Part shown: positions 10,628 through 23,787 of the stretch, piece after piece | How the letters are laid out: the number at the start of each line of letters is the position of its first letter | How positions within the stretch are numbered: position 1 is the stretch's first letter | Source: Phellopilus nigrolimitatus | Taxonomy: Eukaryota > Basidiomycota > Agaricomycetes > Hymenochaetales > Hymenochaetaceae | Assembly: GCA_021029095.1 (NCBI GenBank) | Contig: JAJOHG010000023.1 | Location: 248,001 to 312,000, forward strand | Direction: 5' to 3' | Length of the DNA stretch: 64,000 nt | The notes under the pieces: model-generated | Database searches by the model: none | Seen by the model: the letters and a program-made list of their open reading frames with translations, nothing else | Told to the model about the DNA's origin: nothing | Translations under genes and position numbers: made by a program

Positions 10628-11434
10628 TGCCTGTGTTTGTCTGCTATTTTCCTGGTGTTTTCTGACGACTATATGCGTGATACTTTTCTACTTCATCATA
10701 GATTGTGCTGCTTGTGAGCAGTCGTCCTCCAAATATGTAGCCTTGGCTCCAATGCCCTGTATCCGAAACCACCGCATTTTATACATTACACATTTTCTAT
10801 ATGAACTATAAAAGTTTCCTTTTCTCCACGAGAAAGAATGTCCTGTCCTTATGTAAGAGAATGCGTACGGCGTTTCCAACTTTGATTTGAACACATGAAT
10901 GTAGACGAAGGAAATCATTCTATAGTGTCTCTTATTAGAGCTTATAATAAACCTTATAAACTACAGCCAGTACGGACGGAACTAGAGACTAGACATATGT
11001 ATATGTACGTCCGAAGTGACCGAACGCCCGTTCTGGTGCTTCAATGAGTGATGGACATTATACCCTTTACCACTACTACGTCAGAAGATATATTTTATGA
11101 GAATAAAATTGATAAGCATTTATAGGCATCGAAGAGAACTCATCGGCCCAGTAAATTTGCTTCCGTTGCTTTTTCTGCTTGAATATTTGGCGACGGGCGA
11201 TCTGTCGATCGGAACTTACACAACCATTGCCATATTTGATCACACCATACCTTCTCAACCACGCGTCGGCGCTTGCTAGATTACTATGATGGACCCTGGC
11301 GTCTATAGAACTGATTATAGAGTGTCGAATGGCTCGAATTCCCCATCACACGACTTGTTTTCATCCGCTATCTTGCATGCCACGTCCTTGGATTGGCACT
11401 GAGATCCATATGAATTTTTAAGTGAGCCACGGCA
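10628..11434. other. Intergenic, AT-rich
   Basis: Short frames only; I see no conserved protein segment. Contains the 3' flank of the preceding gene and probably the promoter and possibly a first exon of the WD40 gene. Confidence 0.4.
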
Positions 11435-14400
11435 ATGGACAATTGTCCACACATAGGTTCGTCGCTACACGATTCTCTTCGTTTTGCACAGAGTTCAAAT
11501 CCAAAAAACCGTTCGGGCAGTTCAATGCGTTTCTGTCGGGTCGGGAGGCAACAGTCATGCAAGCTTATTGTCGCCCGTAAGCCGTGGTACAGTGGACAGC
11601 GAGCGGCGCAGCATCTTAAGTCCGAGCCCGCATCCAAGTGTCCCACCAGCGCGTAATCTTTCGACGGAGGGTGCGTACGTGTCGCGTGCGGCAAGTAGTC
11701 ACAGCAGGATGAGTAAGAGTGGTTTGAGCGACGGAGCTGGTGAGTTTTGGCACGTTACTCGAAAATGATGACTGACCAAGTTTTCCGTGTACGTCAATCA
11801 TTTCAGAGAGTATTGATGAAGAAAGTGGTACGTCGTCATCTCGTCTTTAAACTTACAATTAGTCGGACGATCTTCCATTGCTGAGGCGCAGTGAGAAACA
11901 GTCGGTCAATGAATGATCTTATCTCCAACGCGAGCTCAGACATGCGATGGCATAGTCATTTCATAGACTGGTCTGGTTATCTCCAGCCCGTGATGGGAGA
12001 ACGTCTATTGATTACGAGCCTGTTACGCTTGCACCATTCGGTTTCTTCTAGCATTCTGATGATCATATGTTTCTGTAGCACTCAAGCATAACGTCCATCA
12101 AGCATCCAATGTTGCATACGAATTCAAAGAATTTATTCAGTAAGCGAAGTGTGGATACTATCAATTTCTGTTACGACTGACAATGGATTACTAGATCGTG
12201 CATAGAATTGGAGAGCCACGTACGTAGCCAACTACTTTCAACGAGTTGAAGTATCAAGAACGCTGAACACTTTATAGTTGGATAACTTCACGCATCAAAT
12301 TCAAAAGCTTGGTTCTGCTCTTCGTCTCGTTCTAGCATCGCGTGAAATACATCGCGACCTTGCTGATGTCAGGGACGTTTTCGAAAAGAACGCAGAATCT
12401 CTCGACATCCTTCTCAAAAAAGTCAAAGTACCTAAAAGTGCGAAACAAGCGAAGCGCAAGAAGAGACGTGGCACTGTCGCAACGGGGCCTCACACAGGCT
12501 CAACCCTTACAGGGAGCTATAATGAGTTGGTTAATGGCGCGCTCATCAAGCTTGCCAAGTCCGTTCAAGAGTTTACCGTCGGTAGGCTCGTGATTTGGTG
12601 ACCGTCTTGTTCTTGACACTGAAGCATCATGGACAGCAATTGAAGATTTCGAGGATTATACAGATGAGGATGGTAATAATGCATTACACGAATTCGAAAT
12701 TGAGCTTCGAGTGCGTAGTATTCCCATCTTCTACTTTTTGTGTAATTTACAAATGCTTTTGATAAGGTCCTATCTGCCAGCCTTGAATATTTCGGTAAGT
12801 TCGGGACAATCCCTACAGGAGACGAGTTTGCGTTTGAACTGTGGTAGGCTTCGATGAGAATACCGACGAGCTCCGTAGATATGTGACAGCGAAGGCGAGC
12901 TCCATGAAAGGTTATCTAGAAAGAGTAGCCAACGCTCTAAAACGCTTCGAGGAAATCGGTACGCTATGCTCCATAAATCTAACTCATTTTCGCTGATTAA
13001 CTTACATTTAATCAGGAATACCATGTATAAGTTTCTCGCAGAAGAGATCGACGAGGATGCTACTAAATGCAGCAACAGTGGCAACGTTCTTTGCTGGTGT
13101 CGCAGGTATGTGCACTCTTACTCGTTTGTTTCGCAAGATAGTCAATGATTTCATTTGATAGCTACGACTCTCCAGTACTCAGTGCAGCTAAACTCATCGA
13201 AAAGAGAGGTCGCAATGAACACACTGTGGTTCAGCTCTCTTGTATTGAGTATAGGTGCAGCCATAACTGGCATGCTGGCTATGACGTGGAGGGCGGCAGT
13301 CTTGTAAGTCTCAAGTTGTGTGATGTCTGTATTGTTCTTCTAAATCGAATTCCTCTCTACAGCTCGAGTCCAAAACAATCACTGCCATGGTTCATTCGGT
13401 TCTGGATTAGGTCTGGCTACCTAGCCCTTCTCATTGCTTCCGTCATCGCTTTCCTTGCTGGATTGTTGGTTTATGTCTTTGACTCGCAGGTACGAAAGCG
13501 ATCAGACATCTATTAGTAAATACCTGACATAGTCTATCACGTAGCACATCGTAGCATTCTGGATTGTCACTGGGTTCACTGCATTTTTTGTGATTGGTCT
13601 GGCGAACGTAACAGTGTTGTTCGTAAGGGAACGCTGGACTTTTTCCGTAGTGCGCAACCAGATGCGTGAAAACTTCCACCAGGAGTTGGGACGCCTGAAG
13701 GTTTATGACTCCTCGGAGACGAGCGTGTGGGGCTGGTTGAAGTACTACTTCGTGGATCAACTTCGGAAGCAGCGGCTGCGCTTTAGGGAGGGCAGCAGCT
13801 CCGTCGCGGGGTTATCGGAACTCAGCGAGCATGGCAGATTCTCCTCTTTTAAGGAGTTATTGATCGTACTCGGGAGCAGCTTCGCTCTCTTTCGCCCTGG
13901 AATTGATAAGAAAAAACAGCGCCGGTCGAGAGCAGATTCGGACGCCGGGGTTTCAAGTAATGCTGGCGATAATAAACGCCCGCACGCGTGGCGGCATGGA
14001 TCAAAACATAATGACTCCAGCATTCGGCCGAATCGGGCGCAGAGTGACCCACTGCAGCGACCGCAACTAGTCCAAGGCGATAGCGATCCGGGAATTTACA
14101 AGAAACAGGTAACGAAGCTCGGTCTGAAACTGTCTGCGGAGCAGCGTGCATTGCATCTACAATTCTCGCCAACTGGTCGTTGGCTGGTAGTGTGCTTCAA
14201 ATATGAATGCTGTGTCTTTGACGTCGAGGTTTGTACATTCACTAGATCATCCAAACTATAAGCGGCTTCCTATTCTGATATTATCGCTGAAAAACTGCAT
14301 TTATCTAGAATTCATTCGAGTTTCATCAAACCCTGTCTCATCGACGCAAGAAGGCGAAGCAAGTCGAGTGGTCTCCGAATGGCCAGCGCCTGCTCACACG

Positions 14401-16166
14401 AATCAATGATGACGTCAAGGTATGGAGGATCGACGAGCAGGACGTAAGAAAGCTGAATGTCGCTTTTTTTTCATTCGAAACATCTAATGAGAGATTCATG
14501 CCTCTCACGTCGCAACTCTTTAGAATTTCGTATTTGATAAGTTTGCTGGACTTCTCGATGTCAGTGTGTCTGACATTCAGTGGCTGAACGATGGTGGTGC
14601 GTAGCGAGGAATTCTCTTATCTTGTCTTTGTGAAACGATTTTCGATGTTCCCGCAGAATTCCTTGCAATCGCCGATGAATCGACGATTTTCCGCGTGGTG
14701 AGTGATGTTCTCTCACGAAACTTTGTATTTTAAGTCCAAACGTCGATCTCGACTTTATTGCAGGACGTAACCGGTGATGAAGTGATGCAGCTCGAATTCT
14801 GCCTTGAGCGTGACAATGACCTGCTAGAACTCTACTACATGTACACCATGCCACAGTCCGACCTTGTCTTCATTGTTGCCGCTCGAAAAATTGATTATCT
14901 CCCTGAAGATAGAGCTATCGACTGCGTCATAGGTAAAGTTTAGACCGCCGGCTATGGTCTGTCCTACTTTTCTAAGGACTTTCGGATAGTGTATCAGATG
15001 CACATGGAGGCTGTAGAAACACAAAGCCAGTCTTCCAGATCGACTCGAAACACAACACGGTATGGGTCGGGAACTATAAAGCGGTATGCTAGCAGCTGCA
15101 GATATGCAAAGTTTACATAACTTTTATGCTGACAATGTGATTGAACTTGCAGACGTATTCCCCTTTTACATGATGTCGAGAACTTGTCATTTAGTCTCAG
15201 CTTTCCAACTGATCCGGACCGTAGTCATATGTTGGTCAGCTATTCGGACAAGGTCAGCATGTTGTTCTTTCTCCTTCCCTTATGAAGCATTGTGTAGAGC
15301 ATCCCTGCTCAGCAATAAACCATTTGATTTTAGCCTCCGGAAATCTGGATTATCGGTGTGACGTCTGAGTCTGATCAGACTCAGACTACGGTTGATGTTT
15401 CATTAGTATTCGAGCTTTCCAAGAATGTGGATGTAGAATCACAGAAGAAGACGGACCCTGAGACAGAATGGGGCGACGCGTTCTTCATAGGTCCTGCTAA
15501 AAGCATAATCGCGTGCGCGGAAGACGGTGCGTTTTGTTCAGCTCGTGGCGTTCTGCGCTTTCGTATATTCAAACCATTGTCTTGTTCTGGCTGTAGGAGT
15601 GATGCATTTCTGGGACCTCCACACACACGAGCATTTCCATTGCCTTCAGATTCTCGGGAAAGATGAAGAAATAGAGGAACTGCCCGTCGTCACGTGGATC
15701 ACCCATTCGTCCGCGCCCTTGCCGATGATGGCAACCGCCGGCAAAGGGCTATCTCTGAAAATCTTTGCACCGATCAAAGACAAGGCGGAAGACATGCAGA
15801 TGGACAAGGGCGAGAATGAGAAAGGGATTGATTTGACTCATGAAGGGGGACGGACACCCATACTGGCTAATCATGAACTATCAATATCTGCGGTAAGTCA
15901 GAAATGGTCTATTTCATGAATTATTCTGACTTTCTCTTGCAATGTTCGTTCGGACGTAGGATCCAGCGGGGACGGGGAACTCGCACTCTCGGAGTCCAAC
16001 GGCATTTGCGTATCCTGTCTCTCGTGAACGCGGCCCGAGTCAGCATACACAGAGGCGCCCTTCGAGTCCCCCTTTGGTTGAAGGAATCCCCTATACTTAT
16101 TCCCCCGCGAATTCGATACACGAAATTGTTGACGAAAAGGGGAGCGAGGAAAAGGATTGGAGATGA
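11435..16166 (+). CDS. Membrane-anchored WD40-repeat protein (start uncertain)
   Basis: A long, many-exon gene, over 1,100 residues. The N-terminus is serine/proline-rich (SILSPSPHPSVPPARNLSTE). A helical region follows (HQIQKLGSALRLVLASREIH, LADVRDVFEKNAESLDILL), then a cluster of four membrane helices at about 13060-13640: TVATFFAGVAATT, NTLWFSSLVLSIGAAITGML, LALLIASVIAFLAGLLVYVF and FWIVTGFTAFFVIGLANVTV. After a basic, disordered linker comes a propeller-like part with WD40-type strands (LHLQFSPTGRWLVVCFKYEC, QVEWSPNGQRLLTRINDDVK, DIQWLNDGEFLAIADESTIF). The tail ends EEKDWR with TGA at 16164-16166. Proteins with this layout occur in mushroom genomes; their role is unknown to me. The first exon is unclear because no ATG lies in frame with the first good coding stretch near 11490. 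Confidence 0.72.
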
Positions 16167-16691
16167 CCGACACGCACAATTTATGATTTCTCGATGCGTC
16201 GCACGACAGAGGCTAATCATATTCTAACGGATTTATATGGAGGATACCAATATTGTATGGGCATAAGTACTGGTGTCATGAAGATCTAGTAAATGTATTT
16301 GGTGTCTAGATTCACGTGTCTCGTATCGTACGCTTGCCCGGCTCGCCTATGTACCACGAAACCGAGTTGTTTTATCGAGTCTTTATATTTGTCGCTGGTT
16401 CGGACGTCGCATGGCGGGCGGTATGTAGTGTTGTAAAAACAATATGGAATTAACAATGCAGCAGCCGATACAATACAAATAGTAGCAAAACCACATCTGG
16501 TAAAGAGGAACAACGGACTGCAATTGTAATACAGTTTGTCTTCTATTGGGGGGTTAAGAAGTAGATGGATGAAAACGTATGTATGTACACGTATGATTTT
16601 TCCGGTAAAATTGAATATAGTACAACCGGAGATCCTTGGGAGTTCATCAGCAAGCGCACAATAAGAGAAAGAGAGAATATTACAAATGACA
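16167..16691. other. Intergenic between convergent genes
   Basis: Shared 3' region of the WD40 gene and the minus-strand DUF6533 gene; nothing else seen. Confidence 0.45.
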
Positions 16692-18353
16692 TCAGGCAAA
16701 CTCCAAGTTACTCATAGTCCCTGCCCAACTCGAATAGCTTGTCCCGCCATTGAAACCTCTCTCGCCTGCCTCCTTTAAGTGGACAAGTAACCTACTTCCG
16801 AGGACACAGAGAAAGGAGGCACTCCCAATTTCACCGAAAACAGTGCTGAGCACCGTATTATTGACAAATTCGAAGCCTAGGATCCTCGAGACACTGCAAG
16901 ATATCACCCTAAAATCGTTAAGAAAGTTAAGTTCAAGAAAAAGGTGAAGTAAAAGGAAAAATAAATCACAGAATGAAGTAGAGTGCTTGGTCTTGGACAA
17001 GCATTTTGGCAAGCCCGAAACCTCGAAAGCCAGCTGATGCCCTCCAGAAAGCAGCGGCTTTGCGAAGTGCCAGCACCATCAGGATAAGCTCAAAAGCCAC
17101 CGGCGCCACCCTTCGCAGATACGCAGTCGTTAGCAAAAGCACAAAGTAGCATACAAAATATTCACCAGAATAAGGTTCTCCATACCCCAGGAGCCAAAGA
17201 CACTGTTACGCATATGTTTATCCCTTTTGCAAGACCCCCAATAGCAGCTGTAAACATTTCAGTGGTAGGTGAGAAACGGGCAACATAGAATTTGAATTTA
17301 CTTTTATTGCCCGAAGTGACATGAATAACAATCCACAACATAAATGCCGCTTCCATGACAAATAAGGTTTGAAGGCACCTGGCTAGTTTCTTGCCTAAAA
17401 CATGTAGATTAGTATACAATGACCGGAAGAGCAGTATCCGACTCAGAGATACATACTTGCAGAATAGAGAGCCATGACTCTCATATAAAATATGTCTGTG
17501 CGTTCAGTGAAGCGGTAATTAAGGAGCGACCTTTGACAAGTACTTTGTAAGACCCACAGTCGACGAACAAAATAGTCATCCAATCTTAAAATCAAAAACG
17601 AATTGGTAAGTAAAATTGCTTCTACTGCCAGTGTAGCAGTAGCTTGCGAATCTACCTGTAATATATGCAGCCCAGAGTTCAAAGTTGCCTGGCCAATCAT
17701 GTTAGCATAAGTGCGATACACAAATCCATATATTTACATCTAGGCAAGTATAATGCTATTAGCGATCTACGAGTTGGGCCAGAATGATAGACTTACAACA
17801 CGGCATTCGCATCGTAATTGTGAACTAAATTAAAACTTCAGTAAAGACATCTTTAAATGTCCTTGAACTTACTATCTAAGCGAATGATGGCACTAAAAAG
17901 TCCGACATAGCGGTTCTTAAGATCAAAAGACTTTGTGAGCGGAGAATACGGAAGAGCTAGCAAAATTTAAGTGGAATGCTACTTACGAAGAAGTAAATCA
18001 AGCTGACGAACGAACGAGGCGAGCTCTGCAACCAATATGAGAACGAGCCTGAAGCAAAATCATGGCGCTGGTCGAAACACTCACCCAAAAGAATTTGACC
18101 TTTAATTTACACAACAGTGAGACTCAGACGTAATGAATACAGGTGGATTATAAAACCTCCTTGTCCATTGTAGTAACTGCAAGAAAAAATGAGCGTCTGT
18201 TAAAGATGCTGGCGGGTCGTTGACTCAACAGGTATCGTAGATAAGGACCGTTACAATGGCTATTTGGCAATACAGGCTAACGTCCAGTGATGAGACAAAA
18301 ATCGGTACATCTGCGGGATCGATGGGGATAACTTCAGAGCGACTTGAAAGCAT
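16692..18353 (-). CDS. DUF6533-type seven-helix membrane protein
   Basis: About ten short exons must be joined. The first reads MLSSRSEVIPIDPAD then SLYCQIAIVTVLIYDT. Joined exons give TTMDKEVKFFW, SSPRSFVSLIYFFNRYVGL, a LAVEAILLT helix, RVMALYSA, and LARCLQTLFVMEAAFML. The long late exon has VAPVAFELILMVLALRKAAA and LAKMLVQDQALYFIL. The end is CVLGSRLLVHLKEAGERG and then SNLEFA. This order (YD..TMDKEV, FFLNRY, a mid helix ending in RVxALY, FE..L..LAL.K, V.D..LYF, LGSRL...LKEAG) is the signature of DUF6533 proteins, a mushroom-expanded family of unknown role. The exons around 17560-17760 are the least certain, and one could be damaged. It converges with the WD40 gene. Confidence 0.78.
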
Positions 18354-19281
18354 TGTCGGATTGTAGTGTTTATTTCACAGTTTAAGCAGATTATTCCGAT
18401 GCAAATGAGGGGATGTTTAACATCGCAAGAGCTAGCGCTCAGGACGGGGTGTGCATTTATCGAGACTTCGATGTGACAGAAGCTTCGGACGGCTTGCTAA
18501 TTTCGAGACGCGAATGTGCGGTAAAGTCATCCACGTTAGGGAGCTGTATTCTTCATCAGTGGCGCAACAAATCAGCGACACACGATAAGCATGCACAGCA
18601 GCATCAAAGACGAGCGTCTTGAGTATGACGAGTAGAGCTTAGAAACGTCAAGTTAAAGGCACGATCAGATCGAGGATCGTCCTAGTGAATGGGCTTACTT
18701 GCGAGGGGAAGCAACAGAGCCTCAATTTCTGCTTATTGGAGCTGATTTGAAATGAAACAGGGCACTGAGAGCCTCGCGGCCTTCAGCTTTTGTCAAAAAA
18801 CCTTGTATGATTTCATTTGTGTGGGAATTCCTAGGCAACCCAGGTCCGCACATCACCGTGAGCCATCCTCTAACAGCGTAGCAGGGAATCTGGTCAGATC
18901 GCCAGGAGATATCGCCGAATTTATAATGATAAAACATACATACGTATGTCGCAATCGTTGAGATTCCCGGAACAGCAAAAGTTGCTATAAACCTCTTTTC
19001 CCAGAGCGCCCTGGATGTAATATGGACCCCATCCTCGGAGTGAGGTATCATTACAGGTGGTTTAGTGTTTATTTCCAATGAATCTCGGCCGCGGTCGAGG
19101 TCGGGACTTCGATCGCGTGTCGCGCTAGTCACGTAACAGTTTTGTTATGTAAGCAAGTAAGGACCTTAAACACGTGAATGGTGCAAGTAGACTCGGCACC
19201 GTTCTCCTTCCACTCTTTCTCACACCGTGGTCCGACTGGTCGTCGTCGCTGCCATTGCCGCCAACACGGTGCCCGACCATA
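18354..19281. other. Intergenic, divergent promoter region
   Basis: Separates the minus-strand DUF6533 gene from the plus-strand Lon gene. Frames of up to 136 codons occur without family motifs. The Lon frame is open back to an ATG at 19174. Confidence 0.4.
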
Positions 19282-22200
19282 ATGCCTGTAACTCTTCCAG
19301 TTCTAGCCCTGCAGTATCCAACCGTCATCCTACCTGGAGCTCGCATTGCGCTACCTGTTGACCCGGAGCTCGGGCAGCAGCTCGTTGCACTCATGCACGA
19401 GTCTGATACACACCCCGTGCTCGCCGCTGTCCCCATCGTCAATGCCAAGTCAGCGCACGGCGAAGCACCCGTTCTGGGAGAGTGGGGGTGTGCATCACGC
19501 ATCATGCGTCTCGTGCGTCCCTCCGCCCTCAACCAGTCTGACAAATACGTCGTTTCGCTTCAAGGCCTAACTCGTGTCCGTCTGGCGCGTCCAATCGAAG
19601 TTACAGAGGATACTATTGGCTCCCTGTTCCAGCACCCTGTCGTATACCCCGCTATTGAGACAACCCCAGGAAGGGAGGCGGTTAGCGCGTTTAAGACTGC
19701 TGCTCTGAAGATGCTCGACCAGCTCATCGAAGATACGGGGAAAAGCTCACGCAAGGAAGTCTTCACTCGGTTTGCTACGATGGTAGAAGACATGTCTGAC
19801 GCGAGGGTGCCCTGGCTTGCGGATGTAATGGTATGGAGTATAATCACGGACCACTCTGACCGGTTGGGTATGCATTCAATACGTCATCGTTGTTTTGAAT
19901 ACTTGCCGAAGTTGCTACGTAGATTTCCTTACCGCACAGAATACAGAGGACCGCCTCAAGCGTGCAGTGAACCTCTTCGTCAAACACACGTCTATTTCAG
20001 AAGTCTCCAAGAAGATCGCCTCGGCTGTTGATGAGTCACTCTCGAAGCAGCAGAAAGAATATTTCCTGCGGCAGCAACTCGTCGCGATACAGCGCGAGCT
20101 TGCAAGCCTACAACGCGACAGTACAGATATCAGTTCAAATGGCACTGCCTCTCCCGGCCCTCCGAGCGAGTTAGACCAAGACGAGGCTGCAAGTGAGGAA
20201 GATATGGCTGATATAAAGCGGAAGATCGAGGCTATGGAACCTGGCACCGAGGAGCGTAAGATGGGTGTGCGTGAGTGGCGCCGCCTCAAGCGTCTTCCAC
20301 AACAGAGCGTCGAGTATGGTGTCATCCGGAGCTATGTGCGCAACAGATGTTTTTTTGCCTTTGCATTGACTGATCCCGTGTTTAGCTTGAGTGGCTTGTT
20401 GCCTTGCCATGGCCTTCACTGGATAATACAAGGCTTTCAACAAGCATAAATGTGCTCAAGGATCGTACCTTCCTTACGAAAGCTAAAGAACAGCTCGATG
20501 CAGACCACTACGGTCTCGATAAGATAAAGCGTCGGCTGATTGAATATCTCGCGGTCGTGCGGCTCCGCCAACTTGCAGCTGAAGTGGAGTCTATGAAGGA
20601 GAAGGCTGAACTAACGGCAAAGGTTGACACACAATCTCAGGCCTTAGTTCCAATTAATAATAAGCTTGGGAATGCTAAGGACCAGGTTGCACCGACGCCC
20701 TCGCCTCATGCTACCCCAAAGCCCAGGAATACTGTTAAAGGCCCCATCCTTCTGTAGGTCGACTAACCTATCTGATTAATAAAGATTCGAATATAAGTTA
20801 ATCGTATCTGCGGTTTAGCTTCGTTGGCCCTCCAGGTACAGGCAAGACTTCCCTTGGGCAGTCCATCGCCCACGCGCTCGACAGACCTTTCCAGCGAATA
20901 TCGCTGGGCGGCGTACGGGACGAGGCTGAGATACGTGGACACAGACGCACGTACGTCGCCAGTGGGCCAGGAGTGATTGTTCAAGCACTCAGGAAGGCTG
21001 GGCGTCCTGATCCAATTTTGCTGCTGTATGCCACCCTACATACTTTTTTTTTTGTTCCTTCGGGGTGATGACACGCCTTACAGGGATGAGGTCGACAAGG
21101 TAGGGCCGAGCAATTATCACGGCGACGTGAGCTCGGCTTTACTGGAGGTACTGGATCCAGAGCAAAATCATTCTTTCAATGTAAGTCTAACTTCGAACAA
21201 TCCATTTTCTTTTTGTTTCTTTTGGCTCACAATCCCAACTAGGATCACTATATCAGTGTCCCTGTTGACCTCAGCCAGGTCCTCTTCATATGTACCGCCA
21301 ATACTCTCGACACAATATCGGCTCCGCTTCTCGACAGATGCGAGGTCGTGCATCTCTCGGGCTACACGTACGACGAGAAGGTCCACATCGCGCGGCGCTT
21401 CCTGCTTTCGAAGCAGTTACGGGCCAACGCCCTCGACGCGTCGCATCTTTCGCTCTCTGACGCCGTGCTCCGCGTGATCGCAACGCAATATACACGTGAA
21501 GCAGGTGTACGCAGCCTGGAGCGCGCGGTCGGTGCGGTTGTGCGCGCCAAGGCCGTCGAGTGGGCAGAAGCCGTCGACGCGGGGAAGGAGAACGAGTACA
21601 GCCCGGTCGTCGAAGAGGAGGATTTGGAACCAATTTTAGGCATCGCACGGTGGGACGGGGACGAGAAGGAGAGGGAAGACAAACGCGGTGTAGTGTATGG
21701 GCTTGTCGTCATGGGTCAGGGGGAAGGAGGGATTCTTCCCGTCGAGACTACCGCAATTCCCGGTTCTGGACGGCTGAAACTTACAGGATCACTTGGCGAG
21801 GTGCACAATGAGTTTAATATGATTCTTTCGGAATCGAGCACTGAAACTCTTGGCTGTCGGTGACTTATAGGTTATCAAAGAAAGCGGCGAACTCGCGCTG
21901 AGCTGGGTGAAAACGCACGCGTATCTTTTGCATATCACAAATGCCCCGGCGCAGGACCCTTTAAAGGTCCCTGATCCGATAGACATTCATCTCCACCTAC
22001 CCGCGGGCGCACAGAAGAAAGATGGACCAAGTGCTGGTGTTGCTATGGTGCGCATCAATCTTTTTTCTTGGCCTGTTATGGTGCTGATGATGCACAAACC
22101 CAAAGACGTGTGCCTTTGTCTCGCTGCTCTCGGGCGCAATTGTGTCCTCAAATATTGCCATGTCCGGAGAGGTGAGGACGGATTTCTCAGTTCTGGAGCG

Positions 22201-22549
22201 CTCTCTATGCTGAATTGCACCTGCTTAGATTACTCTACGTGGTCGAGTGACACCTGTAGGGGGCATCAAAGAAAAGGTATGTAGAAACCAACGGCTGGCC
22301 GCTCCGTCGTCTTTAACGAAACTGCTGATCGTAATGAAAATTCAGGTTCTCGGCGCGCACCGCGCAAACATCACCAAGGTGATACTTCCATATGCGAATC
22401 GCAAGGACGTCGAGCAGGATGTACCGCGCGAGGTTCGAGATGCGATGGAGTTCGTGTTTGTGCGGACGGTGGAGGAGGCGCTCAACGCGGCGTTCGGAAA
22501 GGGCACATTTGGGCTACGGCCCAATGTGCTCGTTGAAAGCAGACTGTAG
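19282..22549 (+). CDS. Lon protease homolog, probably peroxisomal
   Basis: ATP-dependent AAA+ serine protease, about 930 residues. The LON N-terminal domain starts [20 protein letters not shown] (ATG at 19282; an in-frame ATG at 19174 is an alternative). The middle contains [20 protein letters not shown] and [11 protein letters not shown]. The ATPase domain has Walker [10 protein letters not shown] and, across an intron, Walker B LLLDEVDKVG. The protease domain has the catalytic serine in [10 protein letters not shown] (codon 22030-22032) and lysine in [10 protein letters not shown] (codon 22268-22270). The last residues are ESRL; SRL fits the peroxisomal import consensus [SAC][KRH][LM], and no mitochondrial presequence is evident, so this is most likely the peroxisomal Lon that removes damaged matrix proteins. 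A lysine/proline-rich insert lies before the ATPase domain. It converges with the DUF202 gene. Confidence 0.95.
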
Positions 22550-22765
22550 GCTCGATTCCACTGCTGGACACTGATTTTGAAAGCGCGCTGGACGAAATGC
22601 TAATGTGTGCGTTGTACATGTACATTTGTATGTATGTATGTATGTATGTAAATGCTTTCGGGATTAGATGTGACATAGGCTACGAATACGACTTTTTGTC
22701 TGCGGGCAGCCTTTCTAGTACGTGAAGTCTACAGATAAGAACGGATGGAAATCTAGTATGCGTCT
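22550..22765. repeat. Short convergent spacer with a (TGTA)n microsatellite
   Basis: Between the convergent Lon and DUF202 genes. A TATG/TGTA tetranucleotide run of about seven units occurs at about 22625-22652, preceded by GTACATGTACA. Confidence 0.75.
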
Positions 22766-23225
22766 CTAAAATCGTCGAGGGGCATCGTACGCCAGAAAAA
22801 CTATGCAGGTCGTGAAGACAACACCTGAAACCACAGCCAGCATGGCAGTGTGCGGTCTACCACCGAGAAGAAGAAGGCTCGTCAGCAAGCAGTAAAAAGT
22901 TATGCCGGTCGACTGTGACTCGCCTGCTCATAAACAAGAACGCGCGCATCTCCCTCAGGTCTCGGCCACCCGACCAGTATTCCCACGTACCAGCTGCGAG
23001 GGCAGTCAGGGCGGCCACCACGAGCACGAAGGCGAAGACCAGGCCTGGGACGACCGGCGAAGGCGGCGGAGAAGGGTCGGTGTCGGTCGACGGGAGGCGG
23101 ACGCGGAGGAGGACGGCGGAAGAAAGGACCGAAAGGACGACACAGAGCCTGACGTGCGAGAGGTTGTTCCTCTCTAGCATACACCAGTCTCTCGCCGTGC
23201 TGCCCGCATTGTCTACCAAAGCCAT
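22766..23225 (-). CDS. DUF202 family small membrane protein
   Basis: A two-exon gene, about 118 residues. It begins MALVDNAGSTARDWCMLERN. The motif ARDWCMLERNNLSHVRLCVV is the usual start of DUF202 proteins (as in yeast vacuolar VTC-associated small proteins), running into helix 1. A basic/proline-rich loop follows, then helix 2 VFAFVLVVAALTALAAGTW and the conserved EYWSGGRDLREMRAFL. Splicing a roughly 100-bp intron, which contains the only apparent stop, adds helix 3, PHTAMLAVVSGVVFTTCIVF, and the end DAPRRF with TAG at 22766-22768. Without this intron the protein would lack its third helix. The role of such stand-alone proteins is not established. Confidence 0.85.
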
Positions 23226-23787
23226 CGGAGTGCGAGCGCCTAGCCGCGGGAGTTCCGTCGGTCGTCGCAGGAGATCTTCAAGGAATTACAGTTGTAATCA
23301 TCGCCGCTAAGTGCGGATGCAGTTTGAAACACGCGCCTAACCTTATTCTCCGATTCAATGACAAATAACTCATGTGGTTCGTAATACACATGCATCGTAT
23401 GTATGTACAGCAGCAGTTCGTCAAGTCGTACCTATCGTCGTCAACCATTCGTGATCCAAGCCGTAAAAAAGAAACGAGGTGAAATTCAAGGGTGGGGGGA
23501 GGGGCGTCCAAAAAGACAAGAAAAGGGAAGATGCAAAGCAAAATACACAGCAGGGGAAAGCATGATGAAAAGGAAAGACACGCCAGCGTGATGTGTGGCT
23601 ATATGTGGAGGAAATTGTTCGTATCCTCAAGATGCAATTTTCTGGAGTCCGCGTTCACAAACAGACAGACCAAGCATACCGTTATAAGATACCAAAGGCC
23701 TTCTGATATGTTCGGTAACAAAAATTAGGAATCGTACACTTCGTGCAAAAGGGGATGCTGATTCGATGCAAGAAACTGTCGCGTGGC
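23226..23787. other. Intergenic between two minus-strand genes
   Basis: Promoter of the DUF202 gene and 3' flank of the coiled-coil gene. Purine-rich near 23480-23580. No gene supported. Confidence 0.4.
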
